54,722 nt of DNA, taken from contig JBBSCG010000007.1 in the NCBI GenBank assembly GCA_038250515.1, forward strand, positions 1 to 54,722, in the 5' to 3' direction. Under the pieces are notes generated by a model. The model saw nothing but the letters and a program-made list of their open reading frames with translations. It searched no databases and had not been told where the DNA came from. The translations under genes were made by a program, and so were the position numbers. Positions 1 through 8,706 of this stretch are shown here, in pieces. The number at the start of each line of letters is the position of its first letter. Within the stretch, counting starts at the first letter, position 1. The stretch comes from JAICUY01 sp038250515. GTDB lineage: Bacteria; Chloroflexota; Limnocylindria; QHBO01.

Positions 1-1
1 C

Positions 2-319
2 GTGATCGCCGAACCGGTGAGCGGGCCGCTGCCGCGCGACACCGAAGCCGATGAGCTGCGTCGTCGCGCAGCCGCGCGGACCTCGCCATCGATCGATCTG
101 CGTGGCGAACGGGTCGAAGCGGCGCTGGAGCGCCTGGACGCCTATATCGATGAGGCGCTGCTGGCAGGCCTCGATCGCGTCACGGTCGTGCATGGCACCG
201 GCACTGGCGCGCTGCGGCGTGCCGTCCGTGAGCGGCTCAGCGAGCATCCACGCGTGCGGGCCCCGCGCACCGGTCGAAAGGAAGAGGGCGGCGATCAGGC
301 CACCGTGGCCGAGCTCTAG
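2..319 (+). CDS. mutS2: MutS2 C-terminal end (Smr domain), partial
   Basis: The 3' end of a gene that begins before the window. The readable residues form a Smr domain: an SIDLRG motif near residue 30, then HGTGTGALR near residue 64, which are the signature blocks of the Smr nuclease domain at the end of MutS2. MutS2 is a MutS-family ATPase acting on branched DNA or collided ribosomes. The ATPase and clamp domains are not in the window, so the assignment rests on the Smr motif and on the usual MutS2 ending. The stop codon (317-319) overlaps the stop of the convergent PBP gene (316-318) in the shared tetranucleotide CTAG, so there is no intergenic space. Confidence 0.8.
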   Translation: MIAEPVSGPLPRDTEADELRRRAAARTSPSIDLRGERVEAALERLDAYIDEALLAGLDRVTVVHGTGTGALRRAVRERLSEHPRVRAPRTGRKEEGGDQATVAEL

Positions 320-3090
320 GTCCCGGGGGTTGGCTTCGGCGGCACCGCCGGCAGCAGCGCCGCGTTGGGTGCCGGCGATGGCGACGGCGATGGCGACGGT
401 GATGGCGACGGTGATGGCGACGGCGACGGTGATGGCGACGGTGATGGCGACGGCGACGGCGACGGAGTCTCGGAAGGCGACGGACTCGGCGACGGCGTCG
501 GCGAGGAGGTCGGGACCTCACCCGGCGTGCACTCGTCGCCGGGTGCCAGCGGCGCGTCCAGCCTGGTCAGAGGCGAGCGCGGCAGGCCGCGTTCCTTGCC
601 ACGCCACTTGTCGAGCCACGCGTCGTCGGCCTTGTCCCAGTCCGGGTGGTCCTTCTCGGCATCGTTGAGGTCGAGGAACACCTTTTCGGCGGCTGTGGGC
701 GGCACCGGCTCCGCGCTCGGGTCCGGTGATGCCGAGGGCGCCGAGGTCTCGAAGTCGCCGCAGCCCTCCTGCCAGATCTTGCCGGTCTTGGCCTCGATCC
801 GAAGCTCGCGGTGAACGCTGTCGCGCTGCCGCGGCTGGTTGTTGCTGGCGAAGACCTCTTTGATGGTGCTGACGGTGTGGTCACCGGGCAACATGCCGCT
901 CAACGCGTCGACATCGAGCTCGGCGATGCCATCCGGCCGCACAAAATCGCGCACCGCCAGCTTGTTCTTGGCAGCGACCTCGGCCATGTAGTCGTGCCAG
1001 ATGAAGGTCGGGCCATCGGCCGCGAACACGTCCTTGATCGCGCTGAAATCGCTGTTACCGACCCACACCCCGGTGACGATCGCGCCCTCGTCCTTCGCGG
1101 GATCCGCATCGGCCGCCAGGTACCCGAAGGCCTGGAGGTCCCGAAAGTCGTTGGTGGTACCGGTCTTGAGTGTGGCCGGGCGACGGCCCTCATCGGTCTT
1201 GAGCTGAAATCGGTCGCCCCAGATGGCGTTCTTGGCAGGATCGGTGTTGTCGGCCAAAATGTCGGTCACCAGGTAGGCCGATTGCGGGCTGATCACCTGC
1301 TTGGAATCCGGCTCGTCCGCATGGTCGTAGACGACCCTGCCGTCCGACCCGGTGATCTTCTCGATCAGGTACGGGGGGGCCAGCACGCCGCCGTTGGCGA
1401 GACCGCCATACGCGCCAGCGAGATCGAGCATGTGCACGCCGATGGTGCCGAGGGTCAGTGACGGCACGTTCGGATCCTGGCTCGGATCAAAGCTCAGGCC
1501 GAGACGCTTGGCCTGATCGACGACGTTCTCGGTACCGATCAGCTGCTGTGCCTTGGCGACCGGAATGTTGAGCGAGTATTTCAGCGCGTCGCGGGCGCGA
1601 ACCGGGCCACGCTCGCGGTTGTCGGCGTCGCCCGGCGCAAACTTGGGAACGATGTCGCCCTTGACGTCCATGAACAGGGTCGACGGCGTGATGACCCCGC
1701 GCTCGAAGCCGGTGGCATACGTGATCGGCTTGAAGGCGGAGCCCGACTGCCGGTAGGCCTGACCGATGACGTCGTATGACGGCTGATGTGCGGGCGTCGC
1801 CTCGCCGTAGAAGCTCGCGCTGCCGACGTAGGCCAGCACCGCGCCGGTCCGATAGTTCACGGTCACCAGGGCATCGTTGTTGATGTTGCGACCCTGCAGT
1901 TGCTTGATCCAGCGCAGCGCGTCCGCGCCGTACTTCTTGGTCAGCTGCGCGTCGCTCATGCGGTCCATGTCGTACGCGATGGCAGCCCATTTCTCAGCGC
2001 TCTTCTGGTAGCCGTCGTAGTTCAGCGTGGTGGTGATTGTCAGCCCGGACCGATCGAGCAGGTCTTCATTGCCGAGCAGCCTGGCCGCCTCGCGGCGCAC
2101 GGCATAGACGAAATGGGGTGCCTTGTACTTCGTGCTCTGTGCCGTGGCCAGCACGATCGGCTGGTCGATCGCGGCGTCATGCTGCGCCTCGGTGAGATAG
2201 CCCTGGTCGAGCAGCTCGTTGAGGACGAAACCCTGGACGCGCAGCGCATCGGCGTCCTTTGGTACCACCAGCTGCGTCCTGCCCTTGGCGTCCTTCTGCT
2301 CGACTGCCACCTTGGTTGGATCCAGGGCCGATGGCGAGCGGACCAGGCCGGCGAGCATGGCCGCCTCGCCGACGGTCAGCTGATTCTTGGCATCGTCCTT
2401 GGTGATGTCCTTGCCGAAGTACGCATTGGCAGCGGCCCAGACGCCATACGCGTTGTTGCCGTAGTAGACCTGGTTGAGATACATCGCCAGCAGCTGCTCC
2501 TTGCCCTGGCGCGTGTCGTACCGATCGCCGACGCGCAGCGCCAGCACGGCTTCCTTGATCTTGCGCTCGAGGCGCCTGTCCTTCGAAAGCAGATTCGAGT
2601 CGAACAGACGGCTGCGCACAAGCTGCTGGCAGATCGTGGAGGCGCCCGAGACCTCGCGACCGGCGCTCAGGTTCTGGATCGTGGCGCGCACGATGCCGCG
2701 AAAGTCGATGCACGGGTTGGTCCAGAAGGTCTGGTCCTCGGCGGCCACCTGCGCGTTGCGCATGACCTCAGGTATCTGCTCGAACGAGACGGCGCGACGG
2801 TCCTCGTGGGCGAACGTGGCCAGCTCCACGCCGTCGGCGGCGACGACTCGCGAACCCTGGTCGAGGTTGAAGTCATCGATCGTCGACGGATCGGGCAGTC
2901 CGCTGGTATACGAGCCGTAGGCTGCCATAACGCCGGCAAAGAGGCCGATGGCCAGCACGACAAAGACGCCCAGGATGATCGCGGGAAGGGGCGCTGTGCC
3001 GCTCCGCGCGGGCGTTCGGCGAGCAGGTGAAGCGTGGCGTCCGCGGGGTGGCTGGCCACGGCGCGGCGGCGGGGGAGGGCGTCGTGTCAT
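316..3090 (-). CDS. Class A penicillin-binding protein (transglycosylase/transpeptidase)
   Basis: A bifunctional peptidoglycan synthase of about 924 residues. A short basic Pro-rich cytoplasmic N-terminus is followed by one membrane anchor (AIILGVFVVLAIGLF). The GT51 domain carries the catalytic Glu in AAEDQTFW and the block GASTICQQL, a variant of the usual GGSTITQQL. The transpeptidase domain shows the three active-site motifs: SGSAFKP (SxxK), SLN and KTGTT. The C-terminus is a long Thr/Ser/Pro tail encoded by a hexanucleotide repeat, probably a wall-spanning or disordered linker. I chose the ATG at 3090 because a TACCCT hexamer lies 8 nt upstream; a GTG at 3108 is in frame but upstream of that hexamer. 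It is divergent from tyrS with 61 bp between the start codons. Confidence 0.95.
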   Translation of the reverse strand: MTRRPPPPPRRGQPPRGRHASPARRTPARSGTAPLPAIILGVFVVLAIGLFAGVMAAYGSYTSGLPDPSTIDDFNLDQGSRVVAADGVELATFAHEDRRAVSFEQIPEVMRNAQVAAEDQTFWTNPCIDFRGIVRATIQNLSAGREVSGASTICQQLVRSRLFDSNLLSKDRRLERKIKEAVLALRVGDRYDTRQGKEQLLAMYLNQVYYGNNAYGVWAAANAYFGKDITKDDAKNQLTVGEAAMLAGLVRSPSALDPTKVAVEQKDAKGRTQLVVPKDADALRVQGFVLNELLDQGYLTEAQHDAAIDQPIVLATAQSTKYKAPHFVYAVRREAARLLGNEDLLDRSGLTITTTLNYDGYQKSAEKWAAIAYDMDRMSDAQLTKKYGADALRWIKQLQGRNINNDALVTVNYRTGAVLAYVGSASFYGEATPAHQPSYDVIGQAYRQSGSAFKPITYATGFERGVITPSTLFMDVKGDIVPKFAPGDADNRERGPVRARDALKYSLNIPVAKAQQLIGTENVVDQAKRLGLSFDPSQDPNVPSLTLGTIGVHMLDLAGAYGGLANGGVLAPPYLIEKITGSDGRVVYDHADEPDSKQVISPQSAYLVTDILADNTDPAKNAIWGDRFQLKTDEGRRPATLKTGTTNDFRDLQAFGYLAADADPAKDEGAIVTGVWVGNSDFSAIKDVFAADGPTFIWHDYMAEVAAKNKLAVRDFVRPDGIAELDVDALSGMLPGDHTVSTIKEVFASNNQPRQRDSVHRELRIEAKTGKIWQEGCGDFETSAPSASPDPSAEPVPPTAAEKVFLDLNDAEKDHPDWDKADDAWLDKWRGKERGLPRSPLTRLDAPLAPGDECTPGEVPTSSPTPSPSPSPSETPSPSPSPSPSPSPSPSPSPSPSPSPSPSPSPAPNAALLPAVPPKPTPGT
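374..465. repeat. Hexanucleotide repeat encoding the Ser-Pro tail of the PBP
   Basis: About fifteen tandem hexamers of the types GGCGAC, GGTGAT and GGCGAT read on the plus strand. On the minus strand they encode the alternating Ser-Pro tail near the C-terminus of the penicillin-binding protein. Variation is mostly at codon third positions, so the protein repeat is conserved while the DNA is slightly degenerate. Such a tract is prone to slippage in whole codon pairs. Confidence 0.9.
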
Positions 3091-3098
3091 CGGCGCGC

Positions 3099-3104
3099 AG
3101 GGTA
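3099..3104 (-). promoter_or_regulatory. -10 element TACCCT of the PBP gene
   Basis: TACCCT read on the minus strand, 8 nt before the ATG at 3090. Transcription from it would begin at or next to the start codon, implying a leaderless mRNA. No convincing -35 element is visible. Confidence 0.45.
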
Positions 3105-3136
3105 GCACGCATGGCTCTCGAAGACCCCCGCCCGCC

Positions 3137-3142
3137 TATACT
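3137..3142 (+). promoter_or_regulatory. -10 element TATACT of tyrS
   Basis: TATACT lies 9 nt before the tyrS ATG. There is no Shine-Dalgarno sequence between them, so a leaderless or nearly leaderless transcript is likely. Confidence 0.55.
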
Positions 3143-3151
3143 CGGTGCCCC

Positions 3152-4360
3152 ATGGACCACGATCCGGAGGCGATCGAGCGCCTGCTGTCTCACCGCGTTG
3201 CCCAGGTCATCGACCGTGATGAGCTGCGCCGGCAACTGCGCAGCGGTGACCGGCCGCTGCGCGTGAAATTCGGCCTCGATCCCACCAGCCCGGACATCCA
3301 TATCGGTCATGCGGTGCCGTTCGAGCGGCTGCGCGGCTTCCAGGAGCTTGGCCACACCGCGGTGATCGTGGTCGGCGACACGACCGCACAGATCGGCGAT
3401 CCGTCCGAGAAGAACAGCACCCGACCGATGCTCACGCCGGAGCAGGTGCGTTCCAACGCCGAGACATACCTCGAGCAGTTCTACAAGGTCGTCGATCCCG
3501 CACACACCGAGGTCCGCTGGCAGTCCGAGTGGTTCGGGCGCTTCGGCCTGGCCGATGTCGTACGCCTGATGAGCCGGCTGACCGTCGCGCAGATGATCGA
3601 GCGCGATACCTTCGCCAAGCGCCTGGCGTCGGGCACGCCGATCTCGATGCACGAGATGCTCTATCCGCTGCTGCAGGCCTACGACAGCGTGGCGGTGAAC
3701 GCCGATGTCGAACTCGGCGGCACGGACCAGACCTTCAACCTGCTCGTCGGGCGCGAGATCCAGCGCGATTTCGACCAGGCGCCGCAGCAGATCATGACTG
3801 TCGAGCTGTTGGTCGGCACGGACGGGGTGGCCAAGATGAGCAAATCGCTCGGCAACGCCATTGGCCTGACCGATGCGCCGTACGACCAGTACGCCCGCGC
3901 CATGAGCATTCCGGATGGCTTGATGGACAACTGGGCCCACCTCGTCACCCGCTGGTCGGACGACGAGGCCGATGCCTTCGTGGCGTCCGTCGCATCCGCC
4001 GAGCTGCACGCCAAAGCGGCCAAGCAGCGCCTCGCCCGCGAGATCGTGGCCCGATGGCACTCGGAGGAAGGTGCCCTCGCTGCGGAGAAAGAATGGGAGC
4101 GAACCGTGAGCCGCGGGGAGACAGCCGGTGCGGATGTCTTCATGGTGACGGCCCCGCAGCCGGTGGGCCTGATCGGGGTGCTGGTCGCCTCAGGTGCCGC
4201 CGCATCAAACAGCGCCGCGCGCCGCGTGGTCGCTCAGCGTGGTGTGCGACTCGACGGTGAAGTCGTGACCGACGCCGACCGAACCCTCGCGCCCGGCACC
4301 GAGACCGAGCTGCGGGTCGGGAAGCGTCGAACGATCTCAGTTCGCGTCATCGCGGGATGA
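3152..4360 (+). CDS. tyrS: Tyrosyl-tRNA synthetase
   Basis: A class I aminoacyl-tRNA synthetase of 402 residues that charges tRNA-Tyr. It has the HIGH-like motif HIGHAVPF, in the context FGLDPTSPDIHIGHA, and the KMSKS motif KMSKSLGNA, followed by an S4-like RNA-binding C-terminal domain (SNSAARRVVAQRGVRLDGE). This arrangement is the TyrZ-like long form. Start ATG 3152 is chosen because it directly follows a TATACT -10 hexamer and matches the family N-terminus; the frame is open further upstream but reads as unrelated sequence antisense to the PBP gene. The stop codon lies in a 16-bp perfect palindrome. It converges with the HAD gene 173 bp away. Confidence 0.97.
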   Translation: MDHDPEAIERLLSHRVAQVIDRDELRRQLRSGDRPLRVKFGLDPTSPDIHIGHAVPFERLRGFQELGHTAVIVVGDTTAQIGDPSEKNSTRPMLTPEQVRSNAETYLEQFYKVVDPAHTEVRWQSEWFGRFGLADVVRLMSRLTVAQMIERDTFAKRLASGTPISMHEMLYPLLQAYDSVAVNADVELGGTDQTFNLLVGREIQRDFDQAPQQIMTVELLVGTDGVAKMSKSLGNAIGLTDAPYDQYARAMSIPDGLMDNWAHLVTRWSDDEADAFVASVASAELHAKAAKQRLAREIVARWHSEEGALAAEKEWERTVSRGETAGADVFMVTAPQPVGLIGVLVASGAAASNSAARRVVAQRGVRLDGEVVTDADRTLAPGTETELRVGKRRTISVRVIAG

Positions 4361-4374
4361 GTCAGCGCTGACTC
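4359..4374. repeat. 16-bp perfect palindrome at the tyrS stop
   Basis: GAGTCAGCGCTGACTC is a perfect palindrome overlapping the last two bases of the tyrS stop codon. No T-tract follows, so it is not a classic intrinsic terminator. It may form a 3'-end hairpin or be a dimeric protein site. The rest of the 173-bp tyrS-HAD spacer contains no gene I can recognise. Confidence 0.6.
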
Positions 4375-4517
4375 AAACGACGGTGAGCCGCGGCCTGCCC
4401 ATCAGATGAGTCGTCAGGCGCATCAATCCGACCGGTTCGAGTGCGAACGGCCGACAAGTGCGCCGATTTCAGTCGCCTGACGAATGGATGGCAGGCGAGC
4501 GACGCCGTGTCACTCCT

Positions 4518-4537
4518 CTGAGTTGCCCGGGACTCAG
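4518..4537. repeat. Inverted repeat CTGAGT...ACTCAG at the HAD stop
   Basis: CTGAGT (4518-4523) and ACTCAG (4532-4537) flank an 8-nt GC-rich loop. It overlaps the stop codon of the HAD gene on the minus strand and may act as a 3'-end structure for either convergent transcript. Confidence 0.5.
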
Positions 4538-5229
4538 ACGCCAGCCAGGCGGGCGAGCAAAGCCATGTTCGGTACTTCGAGATCCGGCGTGGCACCCACC
4601 GCCGGACTTGCACCCGAACCCGGCTGATCCCCGCGACGGTTGACCCATATCGTCGAGAGCCCCAGCTCGTGCGCCGGCACGTGGTCGTGATAAAGGCTCT
4701 GCGCCACGTGCAGCACCCGCTCGCGATCGACGCCGATCCGCTCGAGGGCGACCTCGAAGTTGCGGTGTGACGGCTTGTAGCCCTGCGCCTGTTGGGCGGT
4801 GATCACCCAGCTGAACGGGTCGCCCAGCCGGCGACTCGACGCCGCGAAGAGGTCGTCGTCACAGTTGGTGATCACGCCCAGACGGAATTGGGTGGCCAGT
4901 CGCCGCAGCGCATCGACGCTGTCCGGAAACGCGGGCCACTCGACGACCGAACCAGAGAAGCGATCCGCCTCGGCGGCGACCGGATCGAAGCCGAGCCGAT
5001 CCCCGAGGCCGATCAGCACCTGACGCAGCACGTCCCGATACGACCGATACGGACCGGCCTCGACCTCCGACTCGAGCGCCGCATAGTGCTCGAGGATCTC
5101 CTTGTCGCCGAGCACGATCCGGTTCGCCGCGAAGATCGGCCGCAACGCCGCGAGGATGCCTGCCTCCCAGTCAATGAGCGTCCCGTAGCAGTCAAAGGTG
5201 AGGACCTCGAAGCTGCCGAGATCGAGCAT
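4534..5229 (-). CDS. HAD-superfamily hydrolase (haloacid dehalogenase type II-like)
   Basis: 231 residues with the HAD motifs. Motif I is FDCYGTLID, with the nucleophilic Asp at about residue 14; motif II is the Thr in VITNCDD; motif III is the Lys in QGYKPS; the acidic region ends the core near LHVAQSLYHDHVPA. The DCYGTL form and a helical cap are typical of haloacid dehalogenase-type and related phosphatase subfamilies, so the real substrate is uncertain. The ATG lies 3 nt after the stop of the EF-G-like gene, so it is cotranscribed with it. Confidence 0.85.
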   Translation of the reverse strand: MLDLGSFEVLTFDCYGTLIDWEAGILAALRPIFAANRIVLGDKEILEHYAALESEVEAGPYRSYRDVLRQVLIGLGDRLGFDPVAAEADRFSGSVVEWPAFPDSVDALRRLATQFRLGVITNCDDDLFAASSRRLGDPFSWVITAQQAQGYKPSHRNFEVALERIGVDRERVLHVAQSLYHDHVPAHELGLSTIWVNRRGDQPGSGASPAVGATPDLEVPNMALLARLAGV

Positions 5230-5232
5230 CGG

Positions 5233-7296
5233 CTAGTGCTTGTCGGCGGTTGCGGCGTGGTCCGCGATCACCTTCTCGGCGACGTTGTGCGGCACCTCGG
5301 CGTAGTGGTCGAGCCGCTGCACGAATCGGCCCCGACCCTGGGTGATCGAGCGCAACTCGGTGGCGTAGTGGAACATCTCGGCGGCCGGCACCTGCGCGTG
5401 CAGATGCTGCATGCCATCGGAGCTGTCCATGCCCAGCACGTGGCCGCGCTTGGCGGTGATCTGGCCCATCACATCACCCATGTACTCGTCCGGCACGATG
5501 ACCTCCACATCCAGGATCGGCTCCAGCAACGTCGGATCCGATTCGGTGAACGCCTTTTTGAGTGCCTGCGAGGCGGCCACCTTGAAGGCCATCTCGGATG
5601 AATCGACCGTGTGGTACGAACCGTCGACCAGCGTTGCCTGCAGGCCGACCACCGGGTAGCCGGCCAGCACGCCCTCGGCCATGGCCTCGTGCAGGCCCCT
5701 TTCAACTGCCGGGATGTACTGCTTGGGGACCACCCCACCGACGATCTTGTTGCCGAACTCGAACTCGCCGCCCGGATTTGGCGCGAACTCGATCACGACG
5801 TGGCCGTACTGCCCGTGTCCACCCGTCTGGCGCTTGTACTTATTGTCCACGCGCGCGGCCTTGCGAATGGTCTCCCGATACGGCACCCGCGGTGTCCTGG
5901 TCTTGACCGATGCGCCGAACTTGCGCTTGAGGCGCTCCATCAGGATGTCGACCTGGCTGTCGCCGATGGCGGTCAGGATCGTCTCGCCGGTTCCTTCCTC
6001 GCGATGCACTCGCACGCACGGCTCTTCTTCGAGCATGCGCTGGAGCGCCTGCCCGAGCTTGTCGAGGTCGGCCTTGGATTCCGGCTCGATGCTCACCTGC
6101 AGCGTCGGCTCGGGGAAAACGAGCGGCAGCAGCTCGACCGCATGCTGCCGGTCGGCGGTAAGCGTGTCGCCGATCTGCGTACTGGTCAGCTTGGCGACCG
6201 CAACGATGTCGCCGGGACCCGCCTGCGACAGGTTCTGCTGCTCCTTTCCCTGGACGCTGAGCAGGTTGCCGATGCGCTCCTCCTCCTTGCGCGTGGCGTT
6301 GTACACGTGCGCCTGCGAGCGAAGCGTGCCGGCGATCACCCGGAAGTAGGTCAGCCGTCCGACAAACGGGTCAGCGGTCGTCTTGAAGACCTGCGCCACG
6401 AATGGCTCGCCAGGATCAGGCTTGAGCTGCTTGCCGTCCTTCGTGGTGCGTTCACGGACCTCGGCCGGCGATGGCACGTGCTTGGCGATCATGCTGATCA
6501 GCTCGTTGACGCCGATGTTCTTCAGCGCGCTGCCGACGAACACCGGCACCACGCTGCCCTCGCGGGTGCCCTTGTGCATCGCGGCGGTGATCTCATCGTC
6601 GGTCAGCGTCTGGCCGTCGAGGTACTTCATCATCAGCTCGTCGCTGGCCTCGGCGGCAGCCTCCACCAGCGCGTCACGCCGTGACTCCTCGAGGGCGCGC
6701 ATCTCGTCGGGAATCGGCACTTCCTTCGGCTTGCCGCCCTCGTAAACGTTGGCGTGCTGCTCGATGACGTCGATGTAGCCTCTGAACTCGTCCGCTGAGC
6801 CTATCGGCAGGTAGACCGGCGCGATCTTCGGTCCGAAAGCCGCCTTGAGCTGGTCGAGCGTCGCGTCGAAGTTCGCATTCTCGCGGTCCATCTTGTTGAT
6901 GAAAATCATGCACGGGAGCTTGCGCTCATCGGCCAGCCGCCAGACCGCGTGCGTGCCGACCTCGACGCCGGCGCTGGCGTCGATCACCACGATCACCGCG
7001 TCAACGGCCGTCAGCGCCTCGACGACATCGGCCTGGAAGTCGGCGTAGCCCGGCGTGTCGACGATGGTGATCCGCACGCCGTCGCTCTCGAGCGTGCCGA
7101 TCGCCAAATTGATGCTTTGCCGGTGCTTCTGCTCGTCCGGATCGTGGTCGAGCGTGGCGGTGCCCTGGTCCACGCTGCCCAGCCGCCGGATCGCGCCGGC
7201 GTCGAAAAGCATCGCTTCGGCAAGGCTGGTCTTGCCCGCGCCACCGTGGGAGATGAGAGCGACATTCCGGATCTTGTCGGGGGAGGTCGGCTTCAT
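5233..7296 (-). CDS. Elongation factor G-like GTPase (EF-G2 type)
   Basis: 687 residues with the five-domain EF-G layout. The GTPase motifs are G1 GGAGKTS (residues 18-24), G3 DTPGY (80-84, canonical EF-G has DTPGH), and G4 NKMD (134-137). Switch I lacks the conserved RGITI of canonical EF-G and instead reads DPDEQKHRQS. These differences place it in the EF-G2/FusA2 paralogue group, whose cellular role is poorly defined, rather than the main translocase. Start ATG 7296 is supported by a GGAG 6 nt upstream and by the family N-terminus. A TAGAAT -10 lies about 42 nt upstream. It is first in an operon with the HAD gene and divergent from yebC. Confidence 0.93.
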   Translation of the reverse strand: MKPTSPDKIRNVALISHGGAGKTSLAEAMLFDAGAIRRLGSVDQGTATLDHDPDEQKHRQSINLAIGTLESDGVRITIVDTPGYADFQADVVEALTAVDAVIVVIDASAGVEVGTHAVWRLADERKLPCMIFINKMDRENANFDATLDQLKAAFGPKIAPVYLPIGSADEFRGYIDVIEQHANVYEGGKPKEVPIPDEMRALEESRRDALVEAAAEASDELMMKYLDGQTLTDDEITAAMHKGTREGSVVPVFVGSALKNIGVNELISMIAKHVPSPAEVRERTTKDGKQLKPDPGEPFVAQVFKTTADPFVGRLTYFRVIAGTLRSQAHVYNATRKEEERIGNLLSVQGKEQQNLSQAGPGDIVAVAKLTSTQIGDTLTADRQHAVELLPLVFPEPTLQVSIEPESKADLDKLGQALQRMLEEEPCVRVHREEGTGETILTAIGDSQVDILMERLKRKFGASVKTRTPRVPYRETIRKAARVDNKYKRQTGGHGQYGHVVIEFAPNPGGEFEFGNKIVGGVVPKQYIPAVERGLHEAMAEGVLAGYPVVGLQATLVDGSYHTVDSSEMAFKVAASQALKKAFTESDPTLLEPILDVEVIVPDEYMGDVMGQITAKRGHVLGMDSSDGMQHLHAQVPAAEMFHYATELRSITQGRGRFVQRLDHYAEVPHNVAEKVIADHAATADKH

Positions 7297-7337
7297 CGGT
7301 GCTCCAACATGCGTGGAAAGCTCTTCTGACGACCGCC

Positions 7338-7343
7338 ATTCTA
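7338..7343 (-). promoter_or_regulatory. -10 element TAGAAT of the EF-G2 gene
   Basis: TAGAAT on the minus strand, placing transcription start about 30-35 nt before the ATG. This leader contains a GGAG ribosome-binding site, so this gene is conventionally leadered. Confidence 0.5.
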
Positions 7344-7370
7344 GCCGCGGCGGCACGGGCCTCGTCGCAC

Positions 7371-7398
7371 TCGACCGCCGCGGCAGCCTTGGTAGAAT
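7371..7398 (+). promoter_or_regulatory. Promoter of yebC (TCGACC-16-TAGAAT)
   Basis: A -35-like TCGACC (7371-7376) is 16 nt from a -10 TAGAAT (7393-7398). The predicted leader is about 25 nt and carries AGGAG (7421-7425), 5 nt before the yebC ATG. Confidence 0.55.
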
Positions 7399-7430
7399 CG
7401 GACGCCAACGAGACCGAACGAGGAGCATGC

Positions 7431-8189
7431 ATGTCCGGCCACAGCAAGTGGTCACAGATCAAGCGGCAGAAGGGCGCGAACGACGCCAAGCGCGGCGCGC
7501 TGTTCACCAAGCTGACCCGCGAGATCATCACGGCCGCGCGCCAGGGCGGCGGTGACACCGACGCAAACTACCGCCTCCGCATGGCGGTTGACACCGCCCG
7601 TGCCAACAGCATGCCGGCCGACAATATCAAGCGCGCCATCGAGCGAGCGAGCGGCGCCGGGGCTGATGCTGAGCAGTACGAGGAGATCACCTACGAGGGG
7701 ATTGGTCCGAACAGCGTCGCCGTGATCGTGGCGGCCATGACTGACAACCGCAACCGGACGGCGTCTGAGGTCCGCAGCATCTTCAACAAGGTGGGCGGCT
7801 CGTTGACGCCGGTGGCCTGGCAGTTCGAGCAGAAAGGCGTCATCAGCCTCTCGTTGAACGGCCGCGATCCGGACGAGGTGACGCTGGCGGCCATTGACGC
7901 GGGCGCCTCCGACGTGGGGGCGCCGGACGGTGGAGCCGTCGTGGTCTACACCGATCCCGCCGACCTCGAGCGGGTGCGGCAGACGCTCGCGACTGCCGGC
8001 TACGAGGCAGAGTCCGCGGAGCTGTCGATGGAGTCGACGACCACCGTCGAGCTCAACGACGAGAAGAGTGCCAAGCAGGTGCTGCAGTTCGTCGAGCGAC
8101 TGGAAGATCTCGACGACGTGCAGAACGTGTATGCCAACTTCGACATCCCGGCCGAACTCATGGAGCAGCTCGAAGCCTCCGTCGCCTAG
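7431..8189 (+). CDS. yebC: YebC/PmpR family protein (translation or transcription modulator)
   Basis: 252 residues beginning with MSGHSKWSQIK, the near-invariant start of the YebC/PmpR family, with the second family block EEITYEGIGP. Family members bind DNA as regulators or act at ribosomes stalled on proline stretches (TACO1-like). The ATG at 7431 is supported by AGGAG 5 nt upstream. It precedes ruvC by 22 nt, a common bacterial order (yebC-ruvC-ruvA). Confidence 0.97.
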   Translation: MSGHSKWSQIKRQKGANDAKRGALFTKLTREIITAARQGGGDTDANYRLRMAVDTARANSMPADNIKRAIERASGAGADAEQYEEITYEGIGPNSVAVIVAAMTDNRNRTASEVRSIFNKVGGSLTPVAWQFEQKGVISLSLNGRDPDEVTLAAIDAGASDVGAPDGGAVVVYTDPADLERVRQTLATAGYEAESAELSMESTTTVELNDEKSAKQVLQFVERLEDLDDVQNVYANFDIPAELMEQLEASVA

Positions 8190-8199
8190 CCCGCGCGAC

Positions 8200-8205
8200 T
8201 ACCAT
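8200..8205 (+). promoter_or_regulatory. -10 element TACCAT of ruvC
   Basis: TACCAT, 6 nt before the ruvC GTG and just after the yebC stop. It would give a leaderless ruvCA transcript independent of the yebC promoter. Confidence 0.4.
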
Positions 8206-8211
8206 GGCGGC

Positions 8212-8706
8212 GTGATTGCACTCGGCATCGATCCCGGCACGGCCCGACTTGGATTTGGCGTGGTCGCCCTCGAGAACGGCCGGCTGCGACTGGTCGACGT
8301 GGGCTGCATCCGAACCGCCTCCTCCGAGACCGATGCGCAACGGCTGCGCCAGATCCATCAAGCACTCAACGAGCTGCTCGAGGAGCACCGGCCCGACCGG
8401 GTCGCCGTGGAGCGGCTCTACTTCCAGCGCAACGTGCAGACCGCGATGGTTGTCGGCCAGGCCCGCGGCGTGGCGCTGCTGGCTGCCGCCCAGCGCGGCC
8501 TGGCGATCGACGAGCCCACGCCCAACGAGGTGAAGCAGTCGGTCTGCGGCAACGGCGCCGCCGACAAGCAGCAGGTCGCGGCGATGGTCGCACGGCTGCT
8601 GGGCGTCACGCTCACAGACGTGCCCGACGACGCGACCGATGCGCTGGCGCTGGCCATCGGCTGCTGTTACCGCGCGGCGTCCGAGCCACGGGTCGCGGTG
8701 GGTTGA
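8212..8706 (+). CDS. ruvC: Holliday junction resolvase RuvC
   Basis: 164 residues. The N-terminus ALGIDPGTARLGFG carries the first catalytic Asp; VAVERLYF supplies the catalytic Glu; DDATDALALA supplies the final acidic residues of the RNase H-like active site. RuvC cleaves Holliday junctions held by RuvAB. The start is GTG 8212, placed 6 nt after a TACCAT hexamer and matching the family N-terminus. Its stop overlaps the ruvA TTG start (TTGA). Confidence 0.97.
   Translation: MIALGIDPGTARLGFGVVALENGRLRLVDVGCIRTASSETDAQRLRQIHQALNELLEEHRPDRVAVERLYFQRNVQTAMVVGQARGVALLAAAQRGLAIDEPTPNEVKQSVCGNGAADKQQVAAMVARLLGVTLTDVPDDATDALALAIGCCYRAASEPRVAVG

Noticed and set aside
365..814. Plus-strand open frame with Gly-Asp repeats opposite the PBP tail
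   Set aside because: It is the antisense image of the Ser-Pro hexamer tract; no ribosome-binding site or -10 supports it, and the PBP is clearly coding.
7290..7311. A 5-codon ORF (MLEHR) ending in ATGA at the EF-G2 start
   Set aside because: It coincides with the EF-G2 ribosome-binding site GGAG, which explains initiation without coupling.
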